DNA of 52,077 bases, from NCBI RefSeq assembly GCF_000375525.1, contig NZ_AQXC01000014.1:1-52077 (forward strand). The letters are read 5' to 3'. The position numbers and the translations under genes are program-made. The notes below the pieces were generated by a model. The model searched no databases. It was not told where the DNA came from and was given only the letters and a program-made list of their open reading frames with translations. How positions within the stretch are numbered: the stretch's first letter is position 1; every line of letters starts with the position of its first letter. Origin of the DNA: Corynebacterium propinquum DSM 44285 (lineage in GTDB: Bacteria; Actinomycetota; Actinomycetes; Mycobacteriales; Mycobacteriaceae). Of the stretch, positions 9,115 to 18,772 are shown piece by piece.

Positions 9115-10152
9115 ATGAAGAGCACAGTAGGCAAATGGCTGCGGTGGATACTGCCCCTAGCAGTACTCGTCGTCATGGGTATTTTCTTCCGTGACGAGCT
9201 AGATTTCTTGAGCGATGGTTTCCGCACCCTTCGTCACGCGCAACCTTGGCCCATCGTCGTCGTGTTTATCACCTTTGCGTTTTCCCTATTGGCGATGGCC
9301 GAGGTGATGCGCAAATTGTTTGTCTCCGGTGGTGTGCCCGTCTCGTTCAAAGAGTGCAACAACATTGTCTTCGCCTCCAATGCCTGGTCGACGACGCTTC
9401 CCGGCGGTCCCGCGTTCGCCGCGATCTTGACGTATAAAGTGCAGCGCGCTTGGGGGGCTTCCGTGGTGCTGTGCGGCTGGTTTTTTGTGCTTTCTTCTGC
9501 GATTTCCACGCTGTGGGTCGTGTTGATCGGTTTTACCGGCGTATTTTTCTGGGGCGCGGATGTGGCGTTGTGGTCATTAGTAGTATCCCTGGCGTTGATG
9601 TTGGGTCTGTGCGGAGGCCTGTACTGGGCTTCCTGCAATACCCGGACCGTGGGGCGGTGGATTAAAAACCTGCCGTGGAAAAAGACCGACAAGCTCGTCA
9701 AACACGTCAACAAGCTCGACCAAGTGTCGTTGAACTTGGGCCAATTTTCCTGGGTGACGTTGATGGCGTTTTTCAACCGAGCCTTCGATGCCGTTGCTCT
9801 GTGGGCTTGTGCCTGGGCCGTGACCGGTAATATGCCGTCGTTCTGGCCTGCCGACGACCACACCACCATCATGGGCATTAGCGTCGCGTTTATTACCGCC
9901 AAGCTGGCGGGTTCCGCGCAGATCACCCCGGCGGGCGTCGGCACCGTGGAAATCGCGATTATCACCGCGCTAGTGGCTACCGGCATGACGGCCGTCGATG
10001 CCACCGGTACGGTGTTGGTCTACCGGCTGATCACCTTCGTTTTCTACAGCGCAATCGGCTGGGTCATCTACTTCGCCTACTACGCACGCAAGGGTATGTC
10101 CTACGCCGCGCTGCGCCAGACTGATTCGGAAGAAACCAGCGACGTAAAATAA
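9115..10152 (+). CDS. UPF0104 / LPG-synthase-TM-like membrane protein (Rv0204c-like)
   Basis: This is a polytopic membrane protein of 345 aa with about eight hydrophobic segments. It has the fold signature of the lysylphosphatidylglycerol synthase transmembrane family: NNIVFASNAWSTTLPGGPAF and, near the C-terminus, ITPAGVGTVEIAIITAL, the characteristic PxGxGxxE element. Members of this family are membrane proteins implicated in lipid flipping or transport. A homolog flanks mmpL3 in mycobacteria, so a role in envelope lipid traffic is likely, but the substrate is inference. It starts 12 bases after mmpL3 and is followed after 5 bases by the DUF3054 gene, which suggests one transcript. Confidence 0.75.
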   Translation: MKSTVGKWLRWILPLAVLVVMGIFFRDELDFLSDGFRTLRHAQPWPIVVVFITFAFSLLAMAEVMRKLFVSGGVPVSFKECNNIVFASNAWSTTLPGGPAFAAILTYKVQRAWGASVVLCGWFFVLSSAISTLWVVLIGFTGVFFWGADVALWSLVVSLALMLGLCGGLYWASCNTRTVGRWIKNLPWKKTDKLVKHVNKLDQVSLNLGQFSWVTLMAFFNRAFDAVALWACAWAVTGNMPSFWPADDHTTIMGISVAFITAKLAGSAQITPAGVGTVEIAIITALVATGMTAVDATGTVLVYRLITFVFYSAIGWVIYFAYYARKGMSYAALRQTDSEETSDVK

Positions 10153-10157
10153 CTGGC

Positions 10158-10556
10158 ATGTCGACGCCTACCCGCCACACACCTGCCCGTCCGATCATCT
10201 TCGATGCCATCGCGCTGGCAGTTTTCGCCTTACTTGCACGTATTGCCCACCAGTCTGCGGACATGCCACTGTCTTTCGTGGGCTGGTTATCCACGCTGTG
10301 GCCATTCCTTATTGGGCTGGGTTTCGGCTGGCTATTGCTTTCCCGCGCGACGGCGCTGACGATGGTTAGCGGTGCGCGCAACGGCCGCGGAGCGGCCATC
10401 GTGTGGTTGTGCACCGTCATCGTCGGGCTGGTCATCTGGGCGTTGCGTAATGGGGCGGTGCCGCACTGGTCATTCGTGTTGGTCGCCAGTGCGACGTCCG
10501 CACTGTTCATGTTCGGTTGGCGCGCTGCCTTCGCGCTGGCCGGTTCCCGCAAATGA
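10158..10556 (+). CDS. DUF3054 family membrane protein
   Basis: This small 132-aa integral membrane protein has four helices, visible as AIALAVFALLARIAH, WLSTLWPFLIGLGFGWLL, AAIVWLCTVIVGLVIWAL and SFVLVASATSALFMFGWR. It begins with the RPIIFDAIAL element seen at the start of DUF3054 proteins. No biochemical function is known for the family. It is the last gene of the mmpL3 group. Its 3' end overlaps the convergent RarD-type gene by 87 bases, so the two transcripts must be antisense to one another there. Confidence 0.75.
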   Translation: MSTPTRHTPARPIIFDAIALAVFALLARIAHQSADMPLSFVGWLSTLWPFLIGLGFGWLLLSRATALTMVSGARNGRGAAIVWLCTVIVGLVIWALRNGAVPHWSFVLVASATSALFMFGWRAAFALAGSRK

Positions 10557-11438
10557 TACCGTTTGTCGGCGCTGCTCCCGCCTGCTGTGTCGACGCATCC
10601 GCACCAAATCAGCGACATACACCGCCACCGCGACCCAAATGATGATGAAGCCGATCCAGCGCTGCTGCGACATCGGTTCTTGCGTAATAAACAGCGCCCA
10701 CAACATCAGAATCGTTGGGGTAAGGTACTGCAACATGCCGATCGTCGACAGCGGCAGCATGTGTGCACCGCGGGCATAAAACAGCAGAGGGGTGGCGGTG
10801 ACCAGACCACACGACATCATCAGCAGGGTGTGTCCCCAGCCTTCACTGGTGAAAGTGGATTGTTGCTCTGGGTTCACGCTGATATATGCCACATAGCCCA
10901 GCGCGAATGGCAGCATAATCATCGTTTCTGCCCCGACGGAGAAAAACGCGGACACGGCGACTTTCTTTTTCAGCAGGCCATAGGTACCAAAGCTGAATGC
11001 CAACGCCAGCGCGATCACTGGTGGCTGGCCGCTCAGGAACGTCAGATACACCACGGCTACGGCCGCGATAGCCACGGCCACCATCTGCCAGCGGCGTAGG
11101 TGCTCGCGCAAAATCAACACGCCGAGCGCCACCGAAACCAACGGGTTCATGTAATAGCCCAGTGAGGCATCAGCGACGTGATCATTCATCACCGCCAAGA
11201 CATAAGTACCCCAGTTCACGGTGATCACCACGCCAGCGGCGGCCAAACGCCACCAGGTAGCCGCGCGCACCTCATAGATTTCGCGCCACCGGCCGGTTAC
11301 CAGCAAAATTCCCACCATCAAGACCGCAGTCCAGATGATGCGGTGCGCCAGAATCTCAAGCGGGCTGGCAGGATCCAACAGTGGGAAGAACGCGGGAAAC
11401 ACACCCCACAGCACATAGGCGGCGACGATATATTGCAT
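10470..11438 (-). CDS. rarD: EamA/RarD-type transporter
   Basis: The 322-aa drug/metabolite-superfamily permease has ten hydrophobic segments in two EamA repeats. The N-terminus (YVLWGVFPAFFPLLDPASPLE followed by ILAHRIIWTAVL) is the signature of the RarD subfamily. The second repeat reads LLFYARGAHMLPLSTIGMLQ and then YLTPTILMLWALFI. RarD proteins are sometimes annotated as chloramphenicol-sensitive proteins, but their substrate is unknown. The C-terminal 45 residues are polar and Arg-rich and run antisense into the DUF3054 gene. No strong ribosome binding site precedes ATG 11438, so the exact start is uncertain. Confidence 0.85.
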   Translation of the reverse strand: MQYIVAAYVLWGVFPAFFPLLDPASPLEILAHRIIWTAVLMVGILLVTGRWREIYEVRAATWWRLAAAGVVITVNWGTYVLAVMNDHVADASLGYYMNPLVSVALGVLILREHLRRWQMVAVAIAAVAVVYLTFLSGQPPVIALALAFSFGTYGLLKKKVAVSAFFSVGAETMIMLPFALGYVAYISVNPEQQSTFTSEGWGHTLLMMSCGLVTATPLLFYARGAHMLPLSTIGMLQYLTPTILMLWALFITQEPMSQQRWIGFIIIWVAVAVYVADLVRMRRHSRREQRRQTVSFAGTGQREGSAPTEHEQCGRRTGDQHE

Positions 11439-11734
11439 TCCACTACCGTAGCCGGGAATCGACCGTGCCGACGACTAGCTGAACGAAGACTGCCACCAAT
11501 CCGATTTCATCCCCAGAGGCAATCCACAGCCTTTCATCTTCTTTATGCACTGCACTCTTCGGAAATAAAAAATTTTAACAATAAATCCGAATACATCCAT
11601 TCAAAAATTGCTATTCTGACGCAAAGACGAGATTCAAACTCAGGTGATATTGCTAGAGAACGGAGGTTCTGCGAGACTTACGCTAGACAAAGGTGCAGAC
11701 TCACAGGCCCCCAGATTAGACCAAGGTGATGATC
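11439..11734. promoter_or_regulatory. intergenic region, AT-rich, with a possible promoter for the small ORF pair
   Basis: About 296 bases lie between rarD and the first small membrane ORF, with no gene seen. The right half is AT-rich. An extended -10-like element (tgctattct) lies near 11608-11616 with a plausible start point before the coding region. A ribosome binding site AAGG lies at 11723-11726. Confidence 0.3.
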
Positions 11735-11968
11735 ATGAGTACTGATGTGGATAAACAGAACAAAACTCATGGTGCAACATGGGCAATGCTAGGCCTATGC
11801 TGCGTATCCTTTTTGATTGTCGTAGTTTCTATAGCAACCGGACACACGAAAGGATTCACCAGCGCACTAATTATGCTGGCAGGTTCTGTAGGAATATTAT
11901 CATCTCGATTGATGAGCAAAGCTAGGAAAAGTTTTACTAAGTCAATCACCGGGAGGTGTCACAAGTGA
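11735..11968 (+). CDS. small hypothetical membrane protein, 77 aa
   Basis: The product is not recognised. The frame is open from a GTG at 11726. ATG 11735 is preferred because AAGG at 11723-11726 lies eight bases upstream. There are two hydrophobic helices, roughly ATWAMLGLCCVSFLIVVVS and TSALIMLAGSVGILSS, followed by a basic tail (RLMSKARKSFTKS). The stop overlaps the next start as GTGA (11965-11968), so the two products are probably made together. Candidates such as a bacteriocin-immunity pair or a regulator of a membrane complex cannot be tested here. Confidence 0.5.
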   Translation: MSTDVDKQNKTHGATWAMLGLCCVSFLIVVVSIATGHTKGFTSALIMLAGSVGILSSRLMSKARKSFTKSITGRCHK

Positions 11969-12231
11969 AACCTGCGCGTTTACTAGGCTGGGGTGCAACA
12001 ATTGCCGCCTTTGTCGGTAGCTATTTGCTATGGACCATTGGTCAAGACTGGTGGTGGCCCTCAGTGGCTATTACCGGTACAGCGATAGCCGCAATTTGCG
12101 CGCTTAACTGTTATCTCGCACATAAAACAAAGAAATACGACTTGTATATCGCTGCATTGCTGTCAGCACTATCACCAGTTCTTATCATTACTATCGCACT
12201 CGGCTTCTTTTTCTCCGGTCCACCTACATAG
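11965..12231 (+). CDS. small hypothetical membrane protein, 88 aa
   Basis: The product is not recognised. The chosen GTG 11965 overlaps the preceding stop by four bases (GTGA). GGGAGG at 11951-11956 sits eight bases upstream, which supports this start over the GTG at 11956. Three hydrophobic helices are visible: LGWGATIAAFVGSYLLWTIG, a Trp-rich element leading into AITGTAIAAICALNCYLA, and YIAALLSALSPVLIITIALG. It converges on accD4 with an 8-base overlap of the coding ends. Confidence 0.5.
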   Translation: MKPARLLGWGATIAAFVGSYLLWTIGQDWWWPSVAITGTAIAAICALNCYLAHKTKKYDLYIAALLSALSPVLIITIALGFFFSGPPT

Positions 12232-13768
12232 GCGCGATCGGGTGCTTTTTCGGCAAGTCTTCCACGTGCTTAGTCGCCAACTGGCGTAGCGCTTGCCGCA
12301 GCTTCAACCGGGTCTCCGAAGGCTGGATCATGGCATCAATATAGCCGCGCTCAGCAGCTACATACGGCGAGGTCATATTCTCGTCGTAAAAGTCCATAAA
12401 CAGTTTCTTCATGTACCCACGCTGTTCCGGCGGGGTTTGCTCCAACTGTTTACCCTGGATCATGACGACGGCCGCGGCCGCACCCATCACCGCAATCTGC
12501 GCGGTCGGCCATGCAAAGTTGATATCACCAGACAAGTTCTTCGACCCCATCACCGCATACGCACCGCCATAGGCTTTGCGCACCACCAACGAAATCTTCG
12601 GCACGGTGGCCTCCACCAAAGCAAAAGCAAAACCAGCGCCACGGTGAATCAACCCGGCCTTTTCTTGCTCCACACCCGGCAAATACCCAGGGGTATCGGC
12701 AACGAAGATCAGCGGGATGTTGTAGGCATCGCAAATACGGATAAACCGCGCGCCCTTATCAGCAGCATCGGCATCGATACAACCGGCAAAGTGCATCGGG
12801 TTATTTGCTACAAACCCCACCGCCTGACCATCAATACGCCCAAAAGCGGTTACCATATTCGGCGCAAAGTTCGCCTGCAACTCAATCAGCTGATCGTCGT
12901 CACCCAACAACTTCAGCACATCAATGATGTCGTAACCGGCATTCGTGTCATCCGGCATGAATTCGTCGAGCTCTGGGGTGTACGCGACTTCCTCGTCACT
13001 AGGCGCCAAAAACGACGGCGCCGGATCATGACACGTCAACGGCAGGTGATCCAAAAGATCACGCACCAGCTCAAAGGCATCTTCTTCGCTGTCAACAACG
13101 GCCTGCACGTTACCGTTGCGCTCCTGCTGGCGCGCACCACCGAGTTCCGCGGAGCTGACTTCCTCGCCGGTGACTTCTTTGATCACAGCCGGGCCGGTGA
13201 CATACATTTCGGCCTCACCATCCACCGCGATGACAAAGTCCGTGGTCACCGGGGCATACACCGCACCACCAGCGGATTTACCCAACATGATGGAAATCTG
13301 CGGCGCATACCCCGACAGCGGCATCTGCCGACGTGCGATCTCGGAATACATCGCCAGCGACGTCACCGCATCCTGAATGCGCGCACCACCAGAATCCTGA
13401 ATACCAATCACCGGGCAGCCGATGCGGGCAGCCATATCCATCACCTGCGTGACTTTCTGGCCAAACGTCACACCAACGGAACCGCCATAGACCGTCTTAT
13501 CGTGCGCATAGATACACACCGGGCGGCCGCCGATGCGCCCATACCCAGTGACCACACCATCCGAGTACACCGCATCGTCATCGCCCGGGGTTTTACCCAG
13601 CGCGCCAACCTCCATGAAGGAGCCGTCGTCAAGCAAAGCATTAATGCGCTGCCGGGGAGTGGTACGCCCGGCCTCATCGCGCTTTGCCCGCGCCCGCTCC
13701 GAACCAGGATCCTGCGCCTTTTCTAAACGACGACGCAGGTCAGCGAGTTTCTCGGCGGTATTAGTCAC
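12224..13768 (-). CDS. accD4: acyl-CoA carboxylase beta subunit AccD4
   Basis: This is the carboxyltransferase subunit that, with a biotinylated alpha subunit encoded elsewhere, carboxylates the long acyl-CoA used as extender by Pks13 in mycolate condensation. The 514-aa length and crotonase-fold motifs fit: IGIQDSGGARIQDAVTSL in the N-terminal half and FVADTPGYLPGVEQEKAG in the C-terminal half, each part of an oxyanion region. Its GTG start directly abuts the pks13 stop (TAG-GTG) with GAGGAG upstream inside pks13, so translation is coupled. The order fadD32-pks13-accD4 is the conserved mycolate condensation operon. Confidence 0.95.
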   Translation of the reverse strand: MTNTAEKLADLRRRLEKAQDPGSERARAKRDEAGRTTPRQRINALLDDGSFMEVGALGKTPGDDDAVYSDGVVTGYGRIGGRPVCIYAHDKTVYGGSVGVTFGQKVTQVMDMAARIGCPVIGIQDSGGARIQDAVTSLAMYSEIARRQMPLSGYAPQISIMLGKSAGGAVYAPVTTDFVIAVDGEAEMYVTGPAVIKEVTGEEVSSAELGGARQQERNGNVQAVVDSEEDAFELVRDLLDHLPLTCHDPAPSFLAPSDEEVAYTPELDEFMPDDTNAGYDIIDVLKLLGDDDQLIELQANFAPNMVTAFGRIDGQAVGFVANNPMHFAGCIDADAADKGARFIRICDAYNIPLIFVADTPGYLPGVEQEKAGLIHRGAGFAFALVEATVPKISLVVRKAYGGAYAVMGSKNLSGDINFAWPTAQIAVMGAAAAVVMIQGKQLEQTPPEQRGYMKKLFMDFYDENMTSPYVAAERGYIDAMIQPSETRLKLRQALRQLATKHVEDLPKKHPIAPM

Positions 13769-16700
13769 CTAGTGCTCCTCCCGTGCAGCGGGGATCTTGG
13801 TCTTCATCCAACGGTCCATATGCTCTGCGACGATGCCAATCGCTGGCTCATCCGGCACCGCCAGGTGATCACCCGGCAGCTGAACGATCTCTAACTCGTC
13901 GACGATAGCACCCCAGCCGCCATCCGGATCAATATTCGCGTAGCGTGGCTCCAATTCAATTGCACCATCATGCATACGTTCCGCGCGGAACAACAACACC
14001 GGCAGATCCACATCCGCCCAGCGTGCGAAATCAAGCTTGCCCAGGATCATGTTGTCCACGAAGCTGGCGCGCTGGTGCTCCAAAACGCCCGCGGATAGCC
14101 CGTGCTCGGAGGCATCGGAACTAGCCAGGAACTGCTCCAGCATCTGCATTAAAGCTTCCTCACCGGCGGTTTCGAGCAGCTCATATGGAACTGGGAAATC
14201 CAGCCCGTAGGTGCGTTCCGCGAATGCGGCGTAGCGCTCCCAGCGGGCCTTGGTCTCCTCCAAGGTGTCCGGAATCGGCTCAGACGGCTGGGTGGTATCC
14301 AGCAGCGCAATAAAGGCGAGGTCGATGCCGTGGTTGGCGTTGTCGGCGTTATCAGCATTGACAGCGTTACCAGCGTCGGCAAGCAACTGCGAAGCCGCCT
14401 CATACGCCAACGCTCCACCAAAGGACCAGCCGCCCAGGATGACCGGGCGTCCCTTCGCATACTTGCGGATATCGCCCAGGTAATCCGCCACGCGCTCTTC
14501 CAAGCTGCCTTCGCGACGCTCCACGCCATAGACCGAAACCTCCTGCGGCAAGCGGCGCGCCAGCGGCTGGTACACCACCGAACTACCACCGGCCGGGTGG
14601 AACATGAACACCACCGGCGCATCAGCGCTGCCCTCACGCAGCACGCGAATATTGCCCTCGACGTCGGTTTCCAGGCCTTCGCGCACCACGTTGGCGATTT
14701 CTTCCAGGTTTTCTGCCTTGCCGACGAGCTCGGCCCCGATGTTCATGCCACTGCGCTCACTCAAGCGCTCGGCAATTTTGTCGGCGACTTCGCCGCTGAT
14801 TTCCGGCAACGTGCTGGTGACACCAGTGGCCGCGCGACCAGTCAAACTAGCCCAGGTAGCAAACACCAGGCGCTCAGCGGCATCACGTGGCGCCACGCCG
14901 ACTCCTTCTGTCTGCGTGGCATAGGACTGTTCGGGCTGCTGGGCCTGCTCTGGCTGATCGGCAGAGCTTTGCTCGGCGGAGCTCTTCTCAGAGGAGCTCT
15001 GGTCATCCCGCACTGCAGCACCGTTTTCCGGTGTTGGGCCAGCAGAGCCGTGCTTTTCCGCAACGGCCTGGTTGACCATCGCCACGACATCCGCCACCGA
15101 CGCATCACGCAAAGCCTGCACCTGCAGCGGCGGAATTTGGAAATCGTTTTCCACGCGGTTTTTAATCCGCATGCCCATCAGCGAATCCAACCCCAGGTCA
15201 ATCAGCGGCAACTCGCCGGGCAAATCTTCCGCGTCATAGCCCATGGACTCAGAAACAATTAAGCGCAGGCGCTCCTCGACGGTTTCGGCCTCCGGATCCC
15301 AACGCACCCCCGAATCCGCGCCAGGCATGCCCAGGTTGTTTCCGGCGGCCGCGGCGGCACCGGCTGCACCTTCGGCACCGGGTACACCAGCAGCCAGCGG
15401 TGATTCTGGAATCGGCGCCACACCCAAATTCTGCGATTGCGCGTGTGCACCAACACCGCCGTCGGCAAGCGCCAACGTAGTAGCAAAACCTTCCGCAACC
15501 ACAACGCCCGCGGTCATATCGTGCACAGTCAACGCCACACCACCAACATTGCGCTGGGCAATCGTCGTCAACTCACCCTGGGCCGGTAACGTGCGCGGTT
15601 CTTCCACCGCCACTAGCTGTGCGCCCGGCTGCATCGCCTCGGCGGCTGCTTCCAGCAACGCCAGCGTCGAAGGCACCTGGTCAGCATCCACAGAAAACGC
15701 GGTGCGCCCATCCGGCAAATTCACGCGGGTTCCGGGCAGCCCGGCAGCGCCGGCACTCGGACGGGCATTCGTCCAATATCGTTGCTTCTTAAAGCGCGTG
15801 TTGGGCACCGCAGCATACTCACCGCTGCCATACAGCTGCGAGAAATCAACCGGTTGGCCCAAAACATAAAGCTGCGCCAGCAAATCCACCAGGTTATTAG
15901 CGGAATCTTCCTTACGCTTCAGCGTCTTCAGCAACTTCGCATTAGCCTTGTCGACGCTAAAGGCAGTGTTCATCATGCCCATCAACGCAACCGGGTTTGG
16001 GCTGATTTCCACCATCGTGTTGTGGCCGTGGGCAAATGCGCTCGCGACCGCATCCTGGAAATGCACCGGCTGGCGCGTCATGTGCAACCAATAATCCTCG
16101 TTATGCACCACGGCACCGCGCTGGTGGTGGATCTGATCCACCGACGAGAACAGCGGGGTGTGCAACGGGGCAGGTTCGATGCCTGCGATGGCAGCTTCGA
16201 GCTCGCCAAGCAGCGGCTCCACCATGGAGGTGTGGCCGGCACCTTTCACATCCAGCGCGCGGGCAAATTTACCTTCGTCTTCGAGCTTGTCCACCAGGCG
16301 CAAAATCGCAGCCCGCGGGCCACCGACCGTCGTCATGCCCGGCCCGGCATACACGGCGGGTTCCACACCAACGAATTCTTCTTGCTCGGCGTAGTCCGCG
16401 ATCTGCTGTGCGGACAGCTCCACAACGGCCATAGCGCCTTGTGCATCACCGGTCAGTGCGCTTTCACCCTCGCCCATCAGCCGGGCACGGTGGCAGGCGA
16501 TCAGCATGGCATCCTCGGCGCGCAAACCACCGGCAGCATAGGCTGCGGCAATCTCACCCATGGACATGCCAATCACAGCCGCCGGGCGCGCACCACACTG
16601 TGCCAACAGATCCGTCAGCGCAATCTGGATTGCGGTAATCGCTACCTGCGCGGTTTCGGTGTTATAGGTCTGTTCATCATCCCGTACCAATTCCAGCACG

Positions 16701-18772
16701 GACCAGCCGCCCTCAAAATCGACGATTTCGTCGAGCTCCGCCATCCGTGCCGCAAATTGCGGTGACTGTTCCAGCAGGTCTTTGACCATTTTCCGGTGCT
16801 GGGAACCAAACCCTGAGTAGACGAAAACCGGGCCGGGGCTTTCGGGCGCATCCCCACTGACTGCAGCGGTTGCTGCCTTGCCTTCAGCGAGTTTGCGCAG
16901 GCGCTTAATGGCCTCAGCAGCATCGGCAGCGACGACGGCTGCACGCGAACGGCCATGATTACGCTTTGCCAACGTGCGCGCAACCGCGGTGAGAGCAAAA
17001 TCCTTGTTGTCCTGGGCTTGTTCCAGGTAACCGGCCAAATCACCGGCTGCTTGCCGACGCCGCGATGGCACCATGCCGGAAATCGGCAACACCACGTTGT
17101 CGCTATTTAGGCGCGGCTGGGTTTCTGTAGCCACAGCCACGTCCGCAGCCGCATCCTGCGCTGTCGACGCCGCGTCGTATTTCTGCACCACGACGTGTGC
17201 GTTCGTACCGCCGAAACCAAAACCGGAAATACCAGCAATCTTGTTGTCTGACGGCCACTCTCGTGGATCTTCGACAACCTCCAAGCGTTCTTTTTCAAAG
17301 TCGATATAACGGTTCGGCTCAGAGAAATTCACCGACGGCGGCAATGTGTCGTTCTGGATCGCCAGCACAACCTTGATCAAACTGGCAATACCGGCGGCGG
17401 ATTCCGAGTGGCCGATATTCGATTTCACCGAACCAATCAGGGTGTCCGTCTCCCGGCGCGGGCCAAGCACCGCGCCCAATGCGCTGGCCTCAATCGGATC
17501 GCCGAGGATCGTGCCGGTGCCATGTGTTTCCACGTAATCGACGGTCGCGGGATCAATCCCGGCATCAGCGTATGCACGGCGCAACACGTCAATCTGTGCC
17601 TCTGGGTTCGGCGCGGTCAAACCATTCGAGTGTCCGTCGGAGTTCGTCGCGCTGCCCTTAATCACAGCCAAGATCTCATCACCAGCAGCTTCGGCGTCGG
17701 CAAGCCGCTTCAGCACCACCACACCGGCGCCGTCGGCACGCACGAAGCCATCGGCATCATCGGAAAACGCGTGAATGGCGCCCGACGGGGAAATCACGCC
17801 GAGCTCCCCAAAAGCAGTCGAGACAAACGGCGAGGCCAATATATTCACGCCACCGGCCACGGCCACGTCGCACGAACCGTAGCGTAGCTCGCGCACAGCC
17901 TGGTGCACCGAAACCAACGACGACGAACACGCGGTATCCACGTTCAGCGACGGCCCACGGAAATCGAAGGCATAACTGATGCGGTTCGGGATCACAGCCG
18001 ACGAAGTACCCGTCAACGCATACGGGTGGGCCTCGGCGGGATCAGCAGTGATCAGCATGCCGTAGTCATTATTCGAACTACCCATGAACACGCCGACGGA
18101 TGTGCCCTTGAGCTCATTGGCCGGCAGGTGCGCGTTTTCCAGCGCGTGCCAGGTCAGCTCCAGCATGATGCGCTGCTGCGGATCCATATTGGTGGCTTCA
18201 ATGGGAGAAAGGCCGAAAAATTCCGGATCGAAACTAGCGATATCGTCCAGGTAGCCGCCGGAAAGATTGATCTTGCCCATCTTCTCCGACATCACCGGGT
18301 CAGACTGGTACTCGCTCCACCGTCCCAGTGGCAGCTCACCAGTAGCAGTGCGGCCTTCTGCAAGCAGCTGCCAGTATTCGTCCAGGCCATCTGCCTGTGG
18401 GAAGCGGGCGGACATACCGACGATCGCAATATCGCCGCCAAAGGCATCGGCCCCGCCGCGTGCACCGTTTGCGGCACCAGCGACGTCGGCACGCTCATAA
18501 GATTGCTGGGCAGCACTAGCCCGCGCACTACCTTCCGCCGGGCCGTCGACCAGCCGCTGAGCCAGTGACGCAATGGTGGGGTATTCGTAGGCGATAGTCG
18601 GATCCAACCGGGTATCCAGCAAGGTTTCCAATTCACCCGACAGGATCACCGCATCGCGCGAAGAAAGCCCCAGCGCTTCCAGCGGCTTGTTTTCCGATAC
18701 CTCTTCGACAGGAAGGTCAGTAACCTTCACTACCCACTCGGTCAGCCAGCTCTTCAGCTGCTCAACTGTCAT
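13769..18772 (-). CDS. pks13: polyketide synthase Pks13, mycolic acid condensase
   Basis: Pks13 joins two fatty acyl chains by Claisen condensation to make the beta-keto mycolate precursor and transfers it to trehalose. The 1667-aa product has the expected order. An N-terminal carrier domain has its phosphopantetheine serine in LGLSSRD (S38). The ketosynthase has DTACSSS (C282), VETHGTG (H417) and NIGHSES (H455). The acyltransferase has GMSMGE (S737). The C-terminal carrier has LGLDSL (S1197), and the thioesterase has GGWSFGG (S1450) with a late PGDHLAVP histidine. A Ser/Gln-rich linker at about 1241-1290 joins the carrier to the thioesterase region, and an Ala/Gly-rich stretch lies near 1129-1145. 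The start abuts the fadD32 stop (TAA-ATG). Confidence 0.97.
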   Translation of the reverse strand: MTVEQLKSWLTEWVVKVTDLPVEEVSENKPLEALGLSSRDAVILSGELETLLDTRLDPTIAYEYPTIASLAQRLVDGPAEGSARASAAQQSYERADVAGAANGARGGADAFGGDIAIVGMSARFPQADGLDEYWQLLAEGRTATGELPLGRWSEYQSDPVMSEKMGKINLSGGYLDDIASFDPEFFGLSPIEATNMDPQQRIMLELTWHALENAHLPANELKGTSVGVFMGSSNNDYGMLITADPAEAHPYALTGTSSAVIPNRISYAFDFRGPSLNVDTACSSSLVSVHQAVRELRYGSCDVAVAGGVNILASPFVSTAFGELGVISPSGAIHAFSDDADGFVRADGAGVVVLKRLADAEAAGDEILAVIKGSATNSDGHSNGLTAPNPEAQIDVLRRAYADAGIDPATVDYVETHGTGTILGDPIEASALGAVLGPRRETDTLIGSVKSNIGHSESAAGIASLIKVVLAIQNDTLPPSVNFSEPNRYIDFEKERLEVVEDPREWPSDNKIAGISGFGFGGTNAHVVVQKYDAASTAQDAAADVAVATETQPRLNSDNVVLPISGMVPSRRRQAAGDLAGYLEQAQDNKDFALTAVARTLAKRNHGRSRAAVVAADAAEAIKRLRKLAEGKAATAAVSGDAPESPGPVFVYSGFGSQHRKMVKDLLEQSPQFAARMAELDEIVDFEGGWSVLELVRDDEQTYNTETAQVAITAIQIALTDLLAQCGARPAAVIGMSMGEIAAAYAAGGLRAEDAMLIACHRARLMGEGESALTGDAQGAMAVVELSAQQIADYAEQEEFVGVEPAVYAGPGMTTVGGPRAAILRLVDKLEDEGKFARALDVKGAGHTSMVEPLLGELEAAIAGIEPAPLHTPLFSSVDQIHHQRGAVVHNEDYWLHMTRQPVHFQDAVASAFAHGHNTMVEISPNPVALMGMMNTAFSVDKANAKLLKTLKRKEDSANNLVDLLAQLYVLGQPVDFSQLYGSGEYAAVPNTRFKKQRYWTNARPSAGAAGLPGTRVNLPDGRTAFSVDADQVPSTLALLEAAAEAMQPGAQLVAVEEPRTLPAQGELTTIAQRNVGGVALTVHDMTAGVVVAEGFATTLALADGGVGAHAQSQNLGVAPIPESPLAAGVPGAEGAAGAAAAAGNNLGMPGADSGVRWDPEAETVEERLRLIVSESMGYDAEDLPGELPLIDLGLDSLMGMRIKNRVENDFQIPPLQVQALRDASVADVVAMVNQAVAEKHGSAGPTPENGAAVRDDQSSSEKSSAEQSSADQPEQAQQPEQSYATQTEGVGVAPRDAAERLVFATWASLTGRAATGVTSTLPEISGEVADKIAERLSERSGMNIGAELVGKAENLEEIANVVREGLETDVEGNIRVLREGSADAPVVFMFHPAGGSSVVYQPLARRLPQEVSVYGVERREGSLEERVADYLGDIRKYAKGRPVILGGWSFGGALAYEAASQLLADAGNAVNADNADNANHGIDLAFIALLDTTQPSEPIPDTLEETKARWERYAAFAERTYGLDFPVPYELLETAGEEALMQMLEQFLASSDASEHGLSAGVLEHQRASFVDNMILGKLDFARWADVDLPVLLFRAERMHDGAIELEPRYANIDPDGGWGAIVDELEIVQLPGDHLAVPDEPAIGIVAEHMDRWMKTKIPAAREEH

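Noticed and set aside
12293..13726. 477-codon open frame on the + strand
   Set aside because: It is antisense to accD4 and rich in His, Arg and Gln, the signature of a shadow frame. No domain is seen.
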